Positions 7,104 through 15,308 of a stretch of 20,013 nt of DNA are shown here, in pieces. The stretch lies in contig JAFIEC010000440.1 of assembly GCA_020832725.1 (NCBI GenBank), positions 1 to 20,013 of the forward strand, in the 5' to 3' direction. The number at the start of each line of letters is the position of its first letter. Position 1 is the stretch's first letter. The notes below the pieces were generated by a model, which was not told where the DNA came from, made no database searches, and saw only the letters and a program-made list of their open reading frames with translations. The DNA is from Paracoccaceae bacterium. GTDB lineage: Bacteria; Pseudomonadota; Alphaproteobacteria; Rhodobacterales; Rhodobacteraceae. A program made the translations under genes and the position numbers.

Positions 7104-7146
7104 CCTGTGAGCAACGTAAACAAAAAGTGTGTACGTTGCTCACAGG
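7104..7146. promoter_or_regulatory. Perfect 15-bp inverted repeat upstream of parA
   Basis: The arms CCTGTGAGCAACGTA (7104-7118) and its exact complement (7132-7146) are separated by 13 A-rich bases. The repeat lies 11 bp before the GTG start of the HTH-ParA gene and after the DUF2190 stop. No T-run follows, so a terminator is unlikely. It is a good candidate for the operator bound by the ParA HTH domain, or for a centromere-like site. Confidence 0.75.
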
Positions 7147-7165
7147 GCGCTTGTCAATCCTTCCG

Positions 7166-7510
7166 TCAAGCCGCCGCTGTCGCCACCCCATCCAGCCGTA
7201 CCGCGACGCTGGTGACGCCGTTCCCCGCCACCTCGACCGCCACGCCGATGGGGAACCGCCCGGCCGCCGGTGTGGTCACTTCCTTCGCCGTGTTGTCCCA
7301 CGCCACGCGCGCGCCGACGGCGAGAACTGCGGCGCTGGCCTTTGGCAGCTGGAACACGCCAGTGGTGGAGAGCTCGACCGGGTCGCCCTCGGCCGAGGAA
7401 TAGGCGGCGATGCCGAAGATGCTGCCGACGATCAGCGCATCCCCCGAGGCGATTCCGCCCGCGGGCGTGGTGACCCGGACGATGTGGCCGTTCTGGAGGT
7501 AGTTCTTCAT
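7166..7510 (-). CDS. DUF2190 family phage capsid-associated protein
   Basis: This 114-residue protein begins MKNYLQNGHIVRVTTPAGGI. The pattern GIASGDALIVGSIFGIAA, followed by VFQLPKASAAVLAVGARVAWD and a C-terminal IGVAVEVAGNGVTSVAVRLDG, is the DUF2190 all-beta fold found next to capsid genes, thought to decorate or cement the head. The ATG is 1 bp after the stop of the upstream gpW-like gene, within the head operon. In related prophages tail genes follow; here the operon ends and the parA region begins. Confidence 0.88.
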   Translation of the reverse strand: MKNYLQNGHIVRVTTPAGGIASGDALIVGSIFGIAAYSSAEGDPVELSTTGVFQLPKASAAVLAVGARVAWDNTAKEVTTPAAGRFPIGVAVEVAGNGVTSVAVRLDGVATAAA

Positions 7511-7511
7511 C

Positions 7512-7721
7512 TCAGAGCCCTTTCGAGGATTGGATGCGGACGACCGAGATGCGATCGGTCGCCCCTGCAATCTGCCGGTTGAGGTCCGCGAGCGCGGCGG
7601 CCAGCTCGCCGTCGCTCGCGTAGGTGACGCGCTTGCCGTCGTATTCGACGGTGCGGACGCCCTGATAGCGCGCAGCCATCAGAGCGTCCCGCCAGGCGGT
7701 GAGCTGGGCTAGGCTGGCCAT
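7512..7721 (-). CDS. gpW-like phage head-tail joining protein
   Basis: This 69-residue protein starts MASLAQLTAWRDALMAARY, has a beta hairpin VRTVEYDGKRVTYAS and ends with an amphipathic helix ELAAALADLNRQIAGA. This helix-hairpin-helix layout and length match the lambda gpW family, which closes the portal vertex and makes the surface to which tails attach. ATG 7721 overlaps the capsid stop by 1 bp (TGATG); a GTG one codon earlier is also possible. Its presence means that heads made by this element could accept a tail. Confidence 0.85.
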   Translation of the reverse strand: MASLAQLTAWRDALMAARYQGVRTVEYDGKRVTYASDGELAAALADLNRQIAGATDRISVVRIQSSKGL

Positions 7722-9595
7722 CACGCACCCGCGTTCATGAACCAGCCGCGGTGGTCGATGAAGCCCGCACCGAAGTCCAGGATCACCCGGATTTCGACGC
7801 CGTCCACGTCCCAGCCCGACCGGCTTTCCACCTGCGGGCCTTCCGCGCCCGAGAGATAGGCGAATTCCAGCCCGTCAATCTCGCCGGGGTCGGCGGTGAC
7901 ATACCAGCGCGTGGCAGAAGACAGGCGCGGTTCCACCACCAGCGATAGCGAGCCCGAGAAGGGGTTCACATCGGCGGCGGTGGCCGGTGCAATGCTGGCC
8001 AGCCACTTTTCGGCGATGGTTTCCAGCGCAGGCGGCACCAGCAGGTTCTTCGGCGTCACGCGGATGGTGCGGTCCTCGATGCCCTTCTGGGTGCGGAGCG
8101 CCAGTCGGGCGGCCGACAGCGTCGCGTCGGAGATCACAGCACCCGTGCCCGCCTTGTTGCCGTGGTCGGCGTGGAACAGCGTCTTGCCGTCGGACATCGT
8201 AGGGCCATTGCCGCTGCCCGCCTCGAGGAGGGTGACGAGGATCCGCGCCTCTGTCTCGGCCGCAGCCTGGCCCATGCGGCGAGCGAGGTCCGCGAAGGCG
8301 CCGAGGTCGTCGTTGACCAGCACTTGCCGGGTGATGCCGATCTTCCGCGCCCAGGTCTCGACCTTGTAGGCCTCACGCGCCTCGGCCATGGTCCCGGCCT
8401 TGATCTCGCCGTGCTCGTTGAGCTTCTCCAGCAGCGGCGCTTCGCCCAGCATGATCTTGTTCACCGCGCGGAAGTCGCGCGCCGTGGTCTGGCGGCCGAG
8501 GCGGCGGATGCCCGAGGGCGCGGCCTGATAGGCGTCGCGCAGGACGCGGCCTACCGTGTCCCCTAGGATGATCGGGAAGTCGGAGGTGGTGTGCAGCGCG
8601 CGGGTCACGAGGCTCGCAGACGACAGCGCCATCGTGGACTCGCCGCGCAGCGTCAGCAGTTCCTTAGCCATGTCAACGGGCGTGGCATAGGCATAGCGCC
8701 GGGCGGGTTCGCTCAGTTCGTGGTGCGGGTTGATCCGCGCATAGAGGGCCTCAGCCATCTGCCGAGCCCGCGGGGCAGGATCGTCGTGGCTGTCGCCCAT
8801 CTCGACGCGGACCTGCTCGCTGCGGCTCGCAGGTGCGCTGCGGCTCGCCAGCGCCTCGAAGGCCGCGCGGCGGGCGGTGTCGGGATCGGCGCCTCCGTCG
8901 ATTTGGCCGTCTATCCAGGACTGGTCGAGCCCCGCGATGCGAGCGATGGAGCGGATCTCGGCATTCGCTGCGGCGCGGGTCTCGGTGATGGGCGCCGTGT
9001 CGGCGGCCTCTCGGGTCGTAGTGTCGGTCATCTCTGTCTCCATGCGAATATGGGCGCCGGGGTCGGAGGGCGTCGGCACCAGGGAAATCTCGTGCGGGGT
9101 CCAGCGCACGGCGGTGAGCACGCGCGCGCCGTTCTCGGTGGTCTCGGCCCAGTCCTCGACCGAGTACCCGACCGAGACGTGCCGCAGGATGCCCGCCAGC
9201 ACGTCCTGCCAGACAGGCTCCACCTCGTGGCGCGCCGAGAATTGGACGAGCGCCGTACCGCGCTTGCCGTCGACGCTGGCGCTGCGGACAGAGCCCAGCA
9301 CGTCGCGCACAGCTGTCTGTCGGTGCGCATCGAGGACGCTGGCGCCTTCGAGGCGCGAGAGGTCCACCGCCTTTGGATCGAGGCTGAGCCGCTCGATGTA
9401 TGGACCCGCCATGTCGCGGCGGCGCACCGGGGAGCCGGTGGACCAGACCACCTCGACGGTGCGGGCCTCCGGATCGGCCGTTGCAGGCGCGAACGTCGCG
9501 CGGCGGGTCAGGAAACCGTTTCCGTCCTGGACGGTTTCTGCTGACCGGCCCATTGGCACCATGGGCGTGGAAAGCGCGATCTCGGTCTCAGCCAT
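7721..9595 (-). CDS. Prohead protease-major capsid protein fusion
   Basis: This 624-residue protein is a fusion. Residues 1 to about 190 form an S78/HK97-type prohead protease: VLDAHR carries the likely catalytic His and ILRHVSVGYSV the likely Ser, followed by PHEISLVPTPSDPGA. A linker and scaffold-like helical region spans about 190-330 and is rich in Ala, Arg and Glu. The rest is a HK97-like major capsid protein, with FRAVNKIMLGEAP, KVETWARKIGITRQVLVNDDLGAF and a C-terminal WDVDGVEIRVILDFGAGFID. ATG 9595 overlaps the portal stop by 8 bp (ATGGCTGA). Protease-scaffold-capsid fusions are a known variant in which the protein self-cleaves during head maturation. Confidence 0.92.
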   Translation of the reverse strand: MAETEIALSTPMVPMGRSAETVQDGNGFLTRRATFAPATADPEARTVEVVWSTGSPVRRRDMAGPYIERLSLDPKAVDLSRLEGASVLDAHRQTAVRDVLGSVRSASVDGKRGTALVQFSARHEVEPVWQDVLAGILRHVSVGYSVEDWAETTENGARVLTAVRWTPHEISLVPTPSDPGAHIRMETEMTDTTTREAADTAPITETRAAANAEIRSIARIAGLDQSWIDGQIDGGADPDTARRAAFEALASRSAPASRSEQVRVEMGDSHDDPAPRARQMAEALYARINPHHELSEPARRYAYATPVDMAKELLTLRGESTMALSSASLVTRALHTTSDFPIILGDTVGRVLRDAYQAAPSGIRRLGRQTTARDFRAVNKIMLGEAPLLEKLNEHGEIKAGTMAEAREAYKVETWARKIGITRQVLVNDDLGAFADLARRMGQAAAETEARILVTLLEAGSGNGPTMSDGKTLFHADHGNKAGTGAVISDATLSAARLALRTQKGIEDRTIRVTPKNLLVPPALETIAEKWLASIAPATAADVNPFSGSLSLVVEPRLSSATRWYVTADPGEIDGLEFAYLSGAEGPQVESRSGWDVDGVEIRVILDFGAGFIDHRGWFMNAGA

Positions 9596-11000
9596 CGGCA
9601 GCCTCCTTCTGCTGAGGCGCGGCGGTCTGGCCAAAGGCGAGCCCCAGCCCCTCCGCGCGCTCGCGGTCGGCGGCGATCTCGGCATCCACCTGTTCGGCGT
9701 CGTAGCCGCGCTCGGAGATCGCCTGGGACCGGCTCTTGAGTCCCGCGCCGATCGCCATGATCTCGGCCTGGACGTCCTTCATCGGATCGACGTAATCGAA
9801 CTTCGGCGGCAGCCATTCGCACCCCAGGTAGGCGTCCGGGTTCCGGTCGAAGTCCCGCGCGGGCAGATCGCCGGTCAGCACCGCGAGCCGCACGAACCGT
9901 TCCCGGACCGGGCGGCAGAACAGGTGCACGACCACGTTGTGCTGAAGTTGCTCGACCCGGCGGCGGAACTCGATCAGCCCGGCGCGGATTGAGGAATAGG
10001 TCACGCCCTCCAGGTCGCCCGAAACCAGCTCGTAGGGCAGGCCCAGTCCGGCGGCGACTGCGCGCAGGTGGTTCTTCACGAAGGGCGCATAGGCATCGTG
10101 TTCGGTCGGGTTCGAGAAGCGGATGTCGGTGCCGGGCGGCAGCGGGATCAGGCTGCCGGGCTCCATGCCCACGGTCAGCGCGCCGCCGATGTTGGTGCCG
10201 GAAAGCCCGCCCGCCGTGCCGTCGGGATAGGTGATGAAGCCGGTGAACAGCGCCGCCACCTTGGCCTTCACCAGCGCGGCGTCCTCGAACTGGTCGAGCT
10301 CGTGCAGCCGCAGCAAGACCGGCGCGAGCCAGGTGATCCCGCGCAGCTGGCCTGCCGCAAGCGGTTTGAACAGGTGCAGGCAATCGGCGGTGGGGACGCG
10401 AAGCGGGTCCATGCGGAGAGACCCCAGCGGATCACCCGGACGGGAAGACAAGACCCGGCAGGCGACCCGGCGACCGGCGGCATCGAACTCGATGCCGGCG
10501 CGAATCCGCGCCCCGCCGCCGATCTCGCGGTGCAGGTCCATGGGAACCTGCTCGCGATCCAGAAGCTCGAGGTGAAGGGGAATGCTGGCGGCGTCGCTGG
10601 CCACGCGGAGGCGAGCGAAGCTTTCGCCGCTCTCGACCATCGCGCGCACGGCCATGGCCTGCAGCCCGTAGAAATCGGCCGGCCCGTCCGGGGCGGCATG
10701 GTCGGTCCAGCGTACCCAGAGCGATTGCAGCCGCTCGCGCACCGCCCGGTCGGAATGGGTGGACTGCGGCTTGATCCCGGCGCCGACGACATTGCCGACT
10801 AGGCTGTCCACCGCCGCGGCGACCCACGGGTTGTTCCGCGCATACCACCCGGCCCGCCTCGCCGCCGTGGCTGCGCCCGCTAGGATCGCCGCGTTCAGCC
10901 CGTCGACCGTCCGCGCCCCCTCCCAACGTCGCCCGCCACCCGCAGCGTCGAAGGCGCGGGTGCGCTCGAGGCCGAGAAGGCGATGGAGGAAGGTCCGCAT
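9588..11000 (-). CDS. Phage portal protein, lambda family
   Basis: This 470-residue protein forms the dodecameric ring at the capsid vertex through which DNA is packaged and released. It has the lambda-gpB-like pattern: N-terminal RAGWYARNNPWVAAAVDSLVGNVVGAGI, a central WVRWTD and GESFARLRV section, ELLDREQVP, HLFKPLAAGQLRGITWLAPV, and C-terminal GLPYELVSGDLEGVTYSSIRAGLIEFRR. The length is normal and the frame is intact. It is the first head gene after the restriction cassette and is coupled to the protease-capsid gene. A small hairpin (GGGCG/CGCCC) lies just before its ATG. Confidence 0.93.
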   Translation of the reverse strand: MRTFLHRLLGLERTRAFDAAGGGRRWEGARTVDGLNAAILAGAATAARRAGWYARNNPWVAAAVDSLVGNVVGAGIKPQSTHSDRAVRERLQSLWVRWTDHAAPDGPADFYGLQAMAVRAMVESGESFARLRVASDAASIPLHLELLDREQVPMDLHREIGGGARIRAGIEFDAAGRRVACRVLSSRPGDPLGSLRMDPLRVPTADCLHLFKPLAAGQLRGITWLAPVLLRLHELDQFEDAALVKAKVAALFTGFITYPDGTAGGLSGTNIGGALTVGMEPGSLIPLPPGTDIRFSNPTEHDAYAPFVKNHLRAVAAGLGLPYELVSGDLEGVTYSSIRAGLIEFRRRVEQLQHNVVVHLFCRPVRERFVRLAVLTGDLPARDFDRNPDAYLGCEWLPPKFDYVDPMKDVQAEIMAIGAGLKSRSQAISERGYDAEQVDAEIAADRERAEGLGLAFGQTAAPQQKEAADG

Positions 11001-11053
11001 GGGCGGGAGAATCGCCCGAAACGGATCCTCAAGCTATTGGGAATGTTTGGGAA

Positions 11054-11749
11054 CTATTCGACCTGGAGTTGCCACGTCCCGAGTACGGTGCAGACGTTCT
11101 TGTTGATGTTGGCCAGCGTGACTTTCGCGTCAGACCGATCGAGCTTGAGAGTGAAGTCAGGAGGATTCTTGCCAACCGGGATTCCGATGGTCGGACCATC
11201 GGGCGCGAACTCTGCGCGCGGCACGTCGGCAACCTGAGCGAGGATGTCGGTGGGTATCTCGACCAGCTCGTAGAAGGCGCGGTTCTTGAAAAGGCGAAGC
11301 TGAATAATGCTGTCCACCGCGCCAGTGTATTCCGCGAACAAGCGCTTGGTCGCATCTTCACGCAGAGCTGCGCTCCGCATGTCCTGGATCCAAGCCGCCT
11401 CGCATAGCTTCGAGATGTGTAGCAGGCCTACACGAAGGTTGGCCGCCGCCGTCGATTTCAAGCTGATACGCTTGCCGTCTACCTCAACGTCCCAGAAACG
11501 TTGGCCGTCTGGGGCCGGGTTCACCGTGTGGCCGGCTGCCCTTGCTGCACGGACGAATGCCGCCTCGAAAGACGTCATCGCCAGTGGCGCTTTGAGGAAG
11601 TAGTGGTGGATGAGCAGGGTTGCTCGGAATTCGTTCGCGAACTCCTCGGAAATCAGCGTAGAGGCATCAGGGAACTGCGCTTCGCACGGTCCCCGCATGG
11701 CAGACAGCAACTCCTCGACATACCGTCGCTCTGTCTCGTCCAAGGTCAA
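11054..11749 (-). CDS. Type II restriction endonuclease, PD-(D/E)xK type
   Basis: This 231-residue protein directly follows a C5 methyltransferase in the same direction. The core FWDVEVDG...RISLKST (about 85-100) fits a PD-(D/E)xK nuclease site, with Asp87 and Lys99 as likely metal-site residues and a preceding helix containing FEAAF. The remainder is helical and lacks other known domains. The start is TTG, one base after the methyltransferase stop, giving tight coupling; no ATG fits. Base composition is more AT-rich than the packaging genes around it. The cut site cannot be read from sequence. It resembles the roughly 230-residue enzymes paired with m5C methyltransferases, but I could not fix the subfamily. 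Confidence 0.8.
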   Translation of the reverse strand: MTLDETERRYVEELLSAMRGPCEAQFPDASTLISEEFANEFRATLLIHHYFLKAPLAMTSFEAAFVRAARAAGHTVNPAPDGQRFWDVEVDGKRISLKSTAAANLRVGLLHISKLCEAAWIQDMRSAALREDATKRLFAEYTGAVDSIIQLRLFKNRAFYELVEIPTDILAQVADVPRAEFAPDGPTIGIPVGKNPPDFTLKLDRSDAKVTLANINKNVCTVLGTWQLQVE

Positions 11750-11750
11750 T

Positions 11751-12935
11751 TCAGGCGGCCTCCCGGACGAAGTCCGTCGATTTCAGGCTCGTGCCCGCAA
11801 GGACGAGTTCCTGCATGCCAGGTTGCTCGTTCGTCAGGATCCAGCGGCACAAATGCGCAAGCTGATAGGAAATCAGGGGAGGAACGGCATCTCCGATATG
11901 TCGATAGATGTTCGCAAGAGTTGCCCCGTTGAAGCGATAATTATGGGGAAAGCCCTGCAGCACCGCCATTTCAACTATCGAACAAAGACGATCCTGCTCG
12001 GGATGAGCATATCGCCCGTTTCCGATGTGCGCACATTCGCGCTTGATCGTCGGAGCGGGCTTGTCCCACGCCATCCGACCATAAACGTCGGGGTAAGAGC
12101 CCAAGCGTCCCGCCGACACTATGCGCTTCATCGAGCCGGTCATCAGGTAATCGGCGTCTAGATGCTTCAAGAGATCTATCCATGAGCCACCATTCTTCGG
12201 AATGGCCTCGATCCGCCGCTTTACCTCATCCGATGCAAATCCTGGGAAACGATGATCTGCGTTCTTGGCTCGCGCAGCGACCGAAAGCGCCCTGCGCACT
12301 GTCTTGGCGTCCTCTTTGACGGCCCAGCCATCCCACATGCTCTCCAGCGTGTAGAGCGGGAGGTTCTCCTTCGCCGCAATGATGATCGAGCGCTCTCGGA
12401 TCTGAGGCAGTCCAAAGCGATTGAGCATGTAGCTCCTGCCGAAGACATTGTAGCCTCTGTCCTCGAGGCGCTCCCGAAGGGCGCGGTAGTGATGCAAAAA
12501 GTTGCCGCGGATCAATTCGCGAGCATTCTCCATCACTACGACGTCGGCATCCAGAGCCATCGCGAAGTCGGCCGCCTTGGAAACCAGACTATTCCGAGGG
12601 TCATCGCGAAGATGATTCTGCGGATTGGTGCGGCTGAAGCCGGTGCATGGCGGACAGACGCTTAATACATTTACCTCCGTATCGCCGATGCCGAGGCATT
12701 CACGGATTTCTTCCGCCGCTATGTCGGCAAGATCGACCCTCTTGGGATAGATTCCGATGTTGTTTCGGTAGGTCGTGTTGCACTGAAGGCGGCCGTTACC
12801 AGCGGTCGGCTTTCCAATTTCCGCATCAGCTGCGCCGATTACCTTGAACGCCCCGTGAGCTTTGAACCCATAGGACATGCCACCTGCTCCAGAAAACAGG
12901 TCGACTACGCTGATGCTTTTACGCTCCATGGTCAT
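11751..12935 (-). CDS. DNA (cytosine-5) methyltransferase
   Basis: This 394-residue Dcm-type enzyme methylates C5 of cytosine in the sequence cut by its partner endonuclease. The motifs are in standard order: I DLFSGAGGMSYGF (12-24), IV with catalytic Cys97 in CPPCTGFS, VI ENAREL (136-141), VIII QIRERSIIIA (179-188), a target-recognition region, then IX/X with RECAHIGNGRYAHPEQ and GDAVPPLISYQLA. The start may be ATG 12935 or ATG 12929 two codons later. It lies between vsr and the endonuclease, all on one strand. The lower GC content than flanking phage genes suggests separate acquisition. Confidence 0.95.
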   Translation of the reverse strand: MTMERKSISVVDLFSGAGGMSYGFKAHGAFKVIGAADAEIGKPTAGNGRLQCNTTYRNNIGIYPKRVDLADIAAEEIRECLGIGDTEVNVLSVCPPCTGFSRTNPQNHLRDDPRNSLVSKAADFAMALDADVVVMENARELIRGNFLHHYRALRERLEDRGYNVFGRSYMLNRFGLPQIRERSIIIAAKENLPLYTLESMWDGWAVKEDAKTVRRALSVAARAKNADHRFPGFASDEVKRRIEAIPKNGGSWIDLLKHLDADYLMTGSMKRIVSAGRLGSYPDVYGRMAWDKPAPTIKRECAHIGNGRYAHPEQDRLCSIVEMAVLQGFPHNYRFNGATLANIYRHIGDAVPPLISYQLAHLCRWILTNEQPGMQELVLAGTSLKSTDFVREAA

Positions 12936-12957
12936 GGCTCACAGTGTCACTCCCAGA

Positions 12958-13404
12958 TTAAGTATCTGCTAACGAAGAATCTGGCAACATCTTGTGCGTC
13001 CCGGCGAGCTCCAGCCAACGCGCGACCGCCATGACTGCGTCCCCGGAGCGCAGTTCACACTCCCAGACCACAAGGGCGCTCCAGCCGAGATGTTCGAGAC
13101 GCTCAAGGTTCCTTGCGTCACGGGATCTGTTGCTCTCTATCTTCTCGCGCCAGAAATCGGTCCTCGTCTTCGGCAGCCTTGCGGCGGGGCAATCGTGCCC
13201 GTGCCAGAAGCAGCCATTCACGAAGACCACGGCATGTCGGCCGGGGAAGGCGAGATCGGGTGTGCCGGGAAGCTCACGACGGTGAAGCCGATATCGGTAC
13301 CCCAAGGCGTGGAGCCCTCGCCGAAGGAGCAGCTCGGGCCGGGTGTTCTTCGAGCGGACAGTTGCCATCATGCGGCTCCGCTGCTCTGGGCTAACGATGT
13401 CCAT
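12958..13404 (-). CDS. vsr: Very short patch repair endonuclease (Vsr)
   Basis: This 148-residue enzyme nicks beside T:G mismatches that arise when 5-methylcytosine deaminates, protecting the sites methylated by the adjacent enzyme. Visible features are MDIVSPEQRSRMMATVRSKNT, the catalytic Asp50 in GTPDLAFP, the zinc and His region VFVNGCFWHGHDC (61-72), and RTDFWREKIESNRSRD followed by LGWSALVVWECEL. I chose ATG 13404 because homologues start near MDIVSPEQRS. An in-frame ATG at 13497 would add 31 residues and overlaps the terminase stop as ATGA, so it may be a relic start from the gene that once followed the terminase. Confidence 0.93.
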   Translation of the reverse strand: MDIVSPEQRSRMMATVRSKNTRPELLLRRGLHALGYRYRLHRRELPGTPDLAFPGRHAVVFVNGCFWHGHDCPAARLPKTRTDFWREKIESNRSRDARNLERLEHLGWSALVVWECELRSGDAVMAVARWLELAGTHKMLPDSSLADT

Positions 13405-13493
13405 CAATCTGCTCAACTTCGTCTTTCGTGGCGGTGCATTCAGTCCTACCGGAGAGCAGTGGCTTAGACCACCTAGCTTCGAAGGCGGATCGC

Positions 13494-15155
13494 TCATAGG
13501 GTGCGCATCCACGCAGACCGGATCACCCCCGCAGCCGCTCCATCCGTGCGCGCCGGCTCGGACGCCGCCCCCTCCACCTCCTCGTTCAGCCTGAGGCCCA
13601 TGCTGATGAGGCCGTGCAGAGCGGCGTGGGCGTAGACGAAGGTGTCGAGGGCCTCGTTGCGTTCACCGTCGCGCTTGGGTTGCCAGGAGCGGATGGGGCG
13701 TCCGCGCTCGAAGCGGGTGACGACGCGCTCGGCGGTCAGCTGTCGGAAATAGTCGGCGTCGAGGCGGTGGGGGAAGTGGATGGCGCCGGGGCCGGGCTCG
13801 GTCAGTTTCAGGCGGGCGTAGATCGCATCCTTCACCGCGTCCACGCCGACGATGAACAGGGGGATCTTGCCCTTGTTCGTCCGGGTGGGGCGGCGCGGCC
13901 AGACGGGGATGCCGGGCCCGCCCCGGCCCTTGATCGCCCAGATGCAGCGGGCGAGGCGGGTGCGGCAGAATTCGTAGGCCATCTTGCTGTGGTTGCCGCC
14001 GGTGTCGATGTCCGCCGCGCGCATGGGGAGGTCGAGCCCCGCGGGATGCGCTAAGGTCGCCTGCAGCACCATGTCGAGGTCGGCCCAGAGCCGCGGCCCG
14101 GACGGGTCGCCCCAGAGCACGCGGTAGTCGATCACCCACGCCTCCTCGTCGCGACCCCAGCCGACAATCTGCACCTCGATCCGGTCGCCCTGCACGTCGA
14201 CGCCCGCGGTCAGCACGGCGACGGAGGCGGGCAGCGCCTCGCCCCAGTCCTCGCGCCGAGCCATGAGCGGGTCGGCGGGAACGGTGTCGCCCGCCTGATC
14301 CTCCCAGGACCCGCCCAGCTTGGTGTTCACCCAGACCTGCAGGCGGGGTGGGTCCTTGCGCACGCGGCCGTGCTCGGCAGCGATCTCGGCCCATGTCTCC
14401 CACGGCGAATAGAGCGCGGAGAGATGGAAGCCCGCGTTGCGGCCGTCGCCCTCGGCCGTCGCGCGCCACTCGCCCGCGGCAAGCAGGCGGGGCTTCTCGT
14501 GCTCGTGATGGATGCCGTCGCAGGCCTCGCAGACCAGATGCGCCTCGTCGCGGCGCCCCTCCGGCCAGCGGATGCGTGCCCAGGTGATCGGCGCCATGTC
14601 GCCGCAATGCAGGCAGGGGACGTGGTAGCATCGTTGGTCGCTGTGCTCGAAGGCGGCCTCGATGCGGGAATGGCCCTTCAGCGTGGGCGTCGAGACCATG
14701 TAGATCTTGCGCCGCCCGCGGAAGGTGGCGGTGCGCTGGATCGCCAGATCGACGGGATCGCCCTCGCCATCGGCGTCGCCGGGATAGCCGTCCACCTCGT
14801 CCAGGAACAGATACCGGACCGGCGTGGAGCGGAGGCCGACAGCTGAATTGGCGCCGGTCATCACCAGCTGTCCGCCGGGGAAGGACTTGCGGAACAGGCT
14901 GTTCCCGGCGTCGCGGGAGCGGGGCGCGGCGACCAGCTCGCGCAGCGCGGGCGTCGCCTCGATCAGCGGGTCGATGCGGACTGTGGTGTTCCGGCGCACC
15001 ATGTCGAGCGAGGGCATCACCAGCATGGCGATGCCGGGCGCGTTCTGGATGATGTAGCCCAGCCAGTTCAGCCCCGCCTCCGAGCCGCCGGTCTGCGCGC
15101 CCTTCATCAGCACGACGCGCTCGTTGGGGCTCGCCGTCGAGAGCGCGTCCATCAC
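13494..15155 (-). CDS. Phage terminase large subunit, GpA type (N-terminus interrupted)
   Basis: The 553-residue frame from GTG 15155 encodes the packaging ATPase-nuclease. The Walker A region is LMKGAQTGGSEAGLNWLGY, Walker B is RYLFLDEVDGYPGD, and CxxCG and CEAC pairs lie in VPCLHCGDMAPITW...LVCEACDG. The C-terminal nuclease half has VLTAGVDVQGDRIEVQIVGWG and the typical DADYFRQLTAERVV. The GTG start is unsatisfactory: the same frame continues upstream for 42 residues of good GpA sequence (VSDWADRHRILPP, then SAEPGRWRTDRTPYL) before an amber codon at 15282-15284. No ATG, GTG or TTG lies between the amber and GTG 15155. The native start is therefore probably ATG 15308, and the gene is broken or translated oddly. 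Confidence 0.9.
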   Translation of the reverse strand: MMDALSTASPNERVVLMKGAQTGGSEAGLNWLGYIIQNAPGIAMLVMPSLDMVRRNTTVRIDPLIEATPALRELVAAPRSRDAGNSLFRKSFPGGQLVMTGANSAVGLRSTPVRYLFLDEVDGYPGDADGEGDPVDLAIQRTATFRGRRKIYMVSTPTLKGHSRIEAAFEHSDQRCYHVPCLHCGDMAPITWARIRWPEGRRDEAHLVCEACDGIHHEHEKPRLLAAGEWRATAEGDGRNAGFHLSALYSPWETWAEIAAEHGRVRKDPPRLQVWVNTKLGGSWEDQAGDTVPADPLMARREDWGEALPASVAVLTAGVDVQGDRIEVQIVGWGRDEEAWVIDYRVLWGDPSGPRLWADLDMVLQATLAHPAGLDLPMRAADIDTGGNHSKMAYEFCRTRLARCIWAIKGRGGPGIPVWPRRPTRTNKGKIPLFIVGVDAVKDAIYARLKLTEPGPGAIHFPHRLDADYFRQLTAERVVTRFERGRPIRSWQPKRDGERNEALDTFVYAHAALHGLISMGLRLNEEVEGAASEPARTDGAAAGVIRSAWMRTL

Positions 15156-15308
15156 GGCGCGCAGGTAGGGCGTCCGATCCGTGCGCCAGCGGCCGGGCTC
15201 CGCCGAGGTCGGCGGCAGGATGCGGTGGCGGTCGGCCCAGTCCGAGACCGGGATCGGCGGTTCGGGGCGGATGCCGCGCCGCTAGGCAAGATCGATCTCA
15301 GGCACCAT
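15156..15308 (-). pseudogene. N-terminal coding of terL with in-frame amber
   Basis: From ATG 15308, which overlaps the small-terminase stop, the frame reads MVPEIDLA, then TAG (15282-15284), then RRGIRPEPPIPVSDWADRHR and on into the terminase. The overlapping ATG and the conserved terminase sequence on the far side of the stop show that this is the original N-terminus. One nonsense change at codon 9, or a sequencing error, explains the break. Confidence 0.75.

Noticed and set aside
7104..7146. Rho-independent terminator for the head operon
   Set aside because: The dyad is long and perfect, but the 13-base spacer is large and no T-run follows on either strand; an operator fits better.
8591..9544. 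Open frame of 317 codons on the plus strand
   Set aside because: It is antisense to the protease-capsid fusion, which has clear motifs and coupled start and stop; the plus frame shows no recognisable domain.
11610..12161. Plus-strand frame of 183 codons in the restriction cassette
   Set aside because: It is antisense to the methyltransferase and endonuclease, both of which have catalytic motifs.
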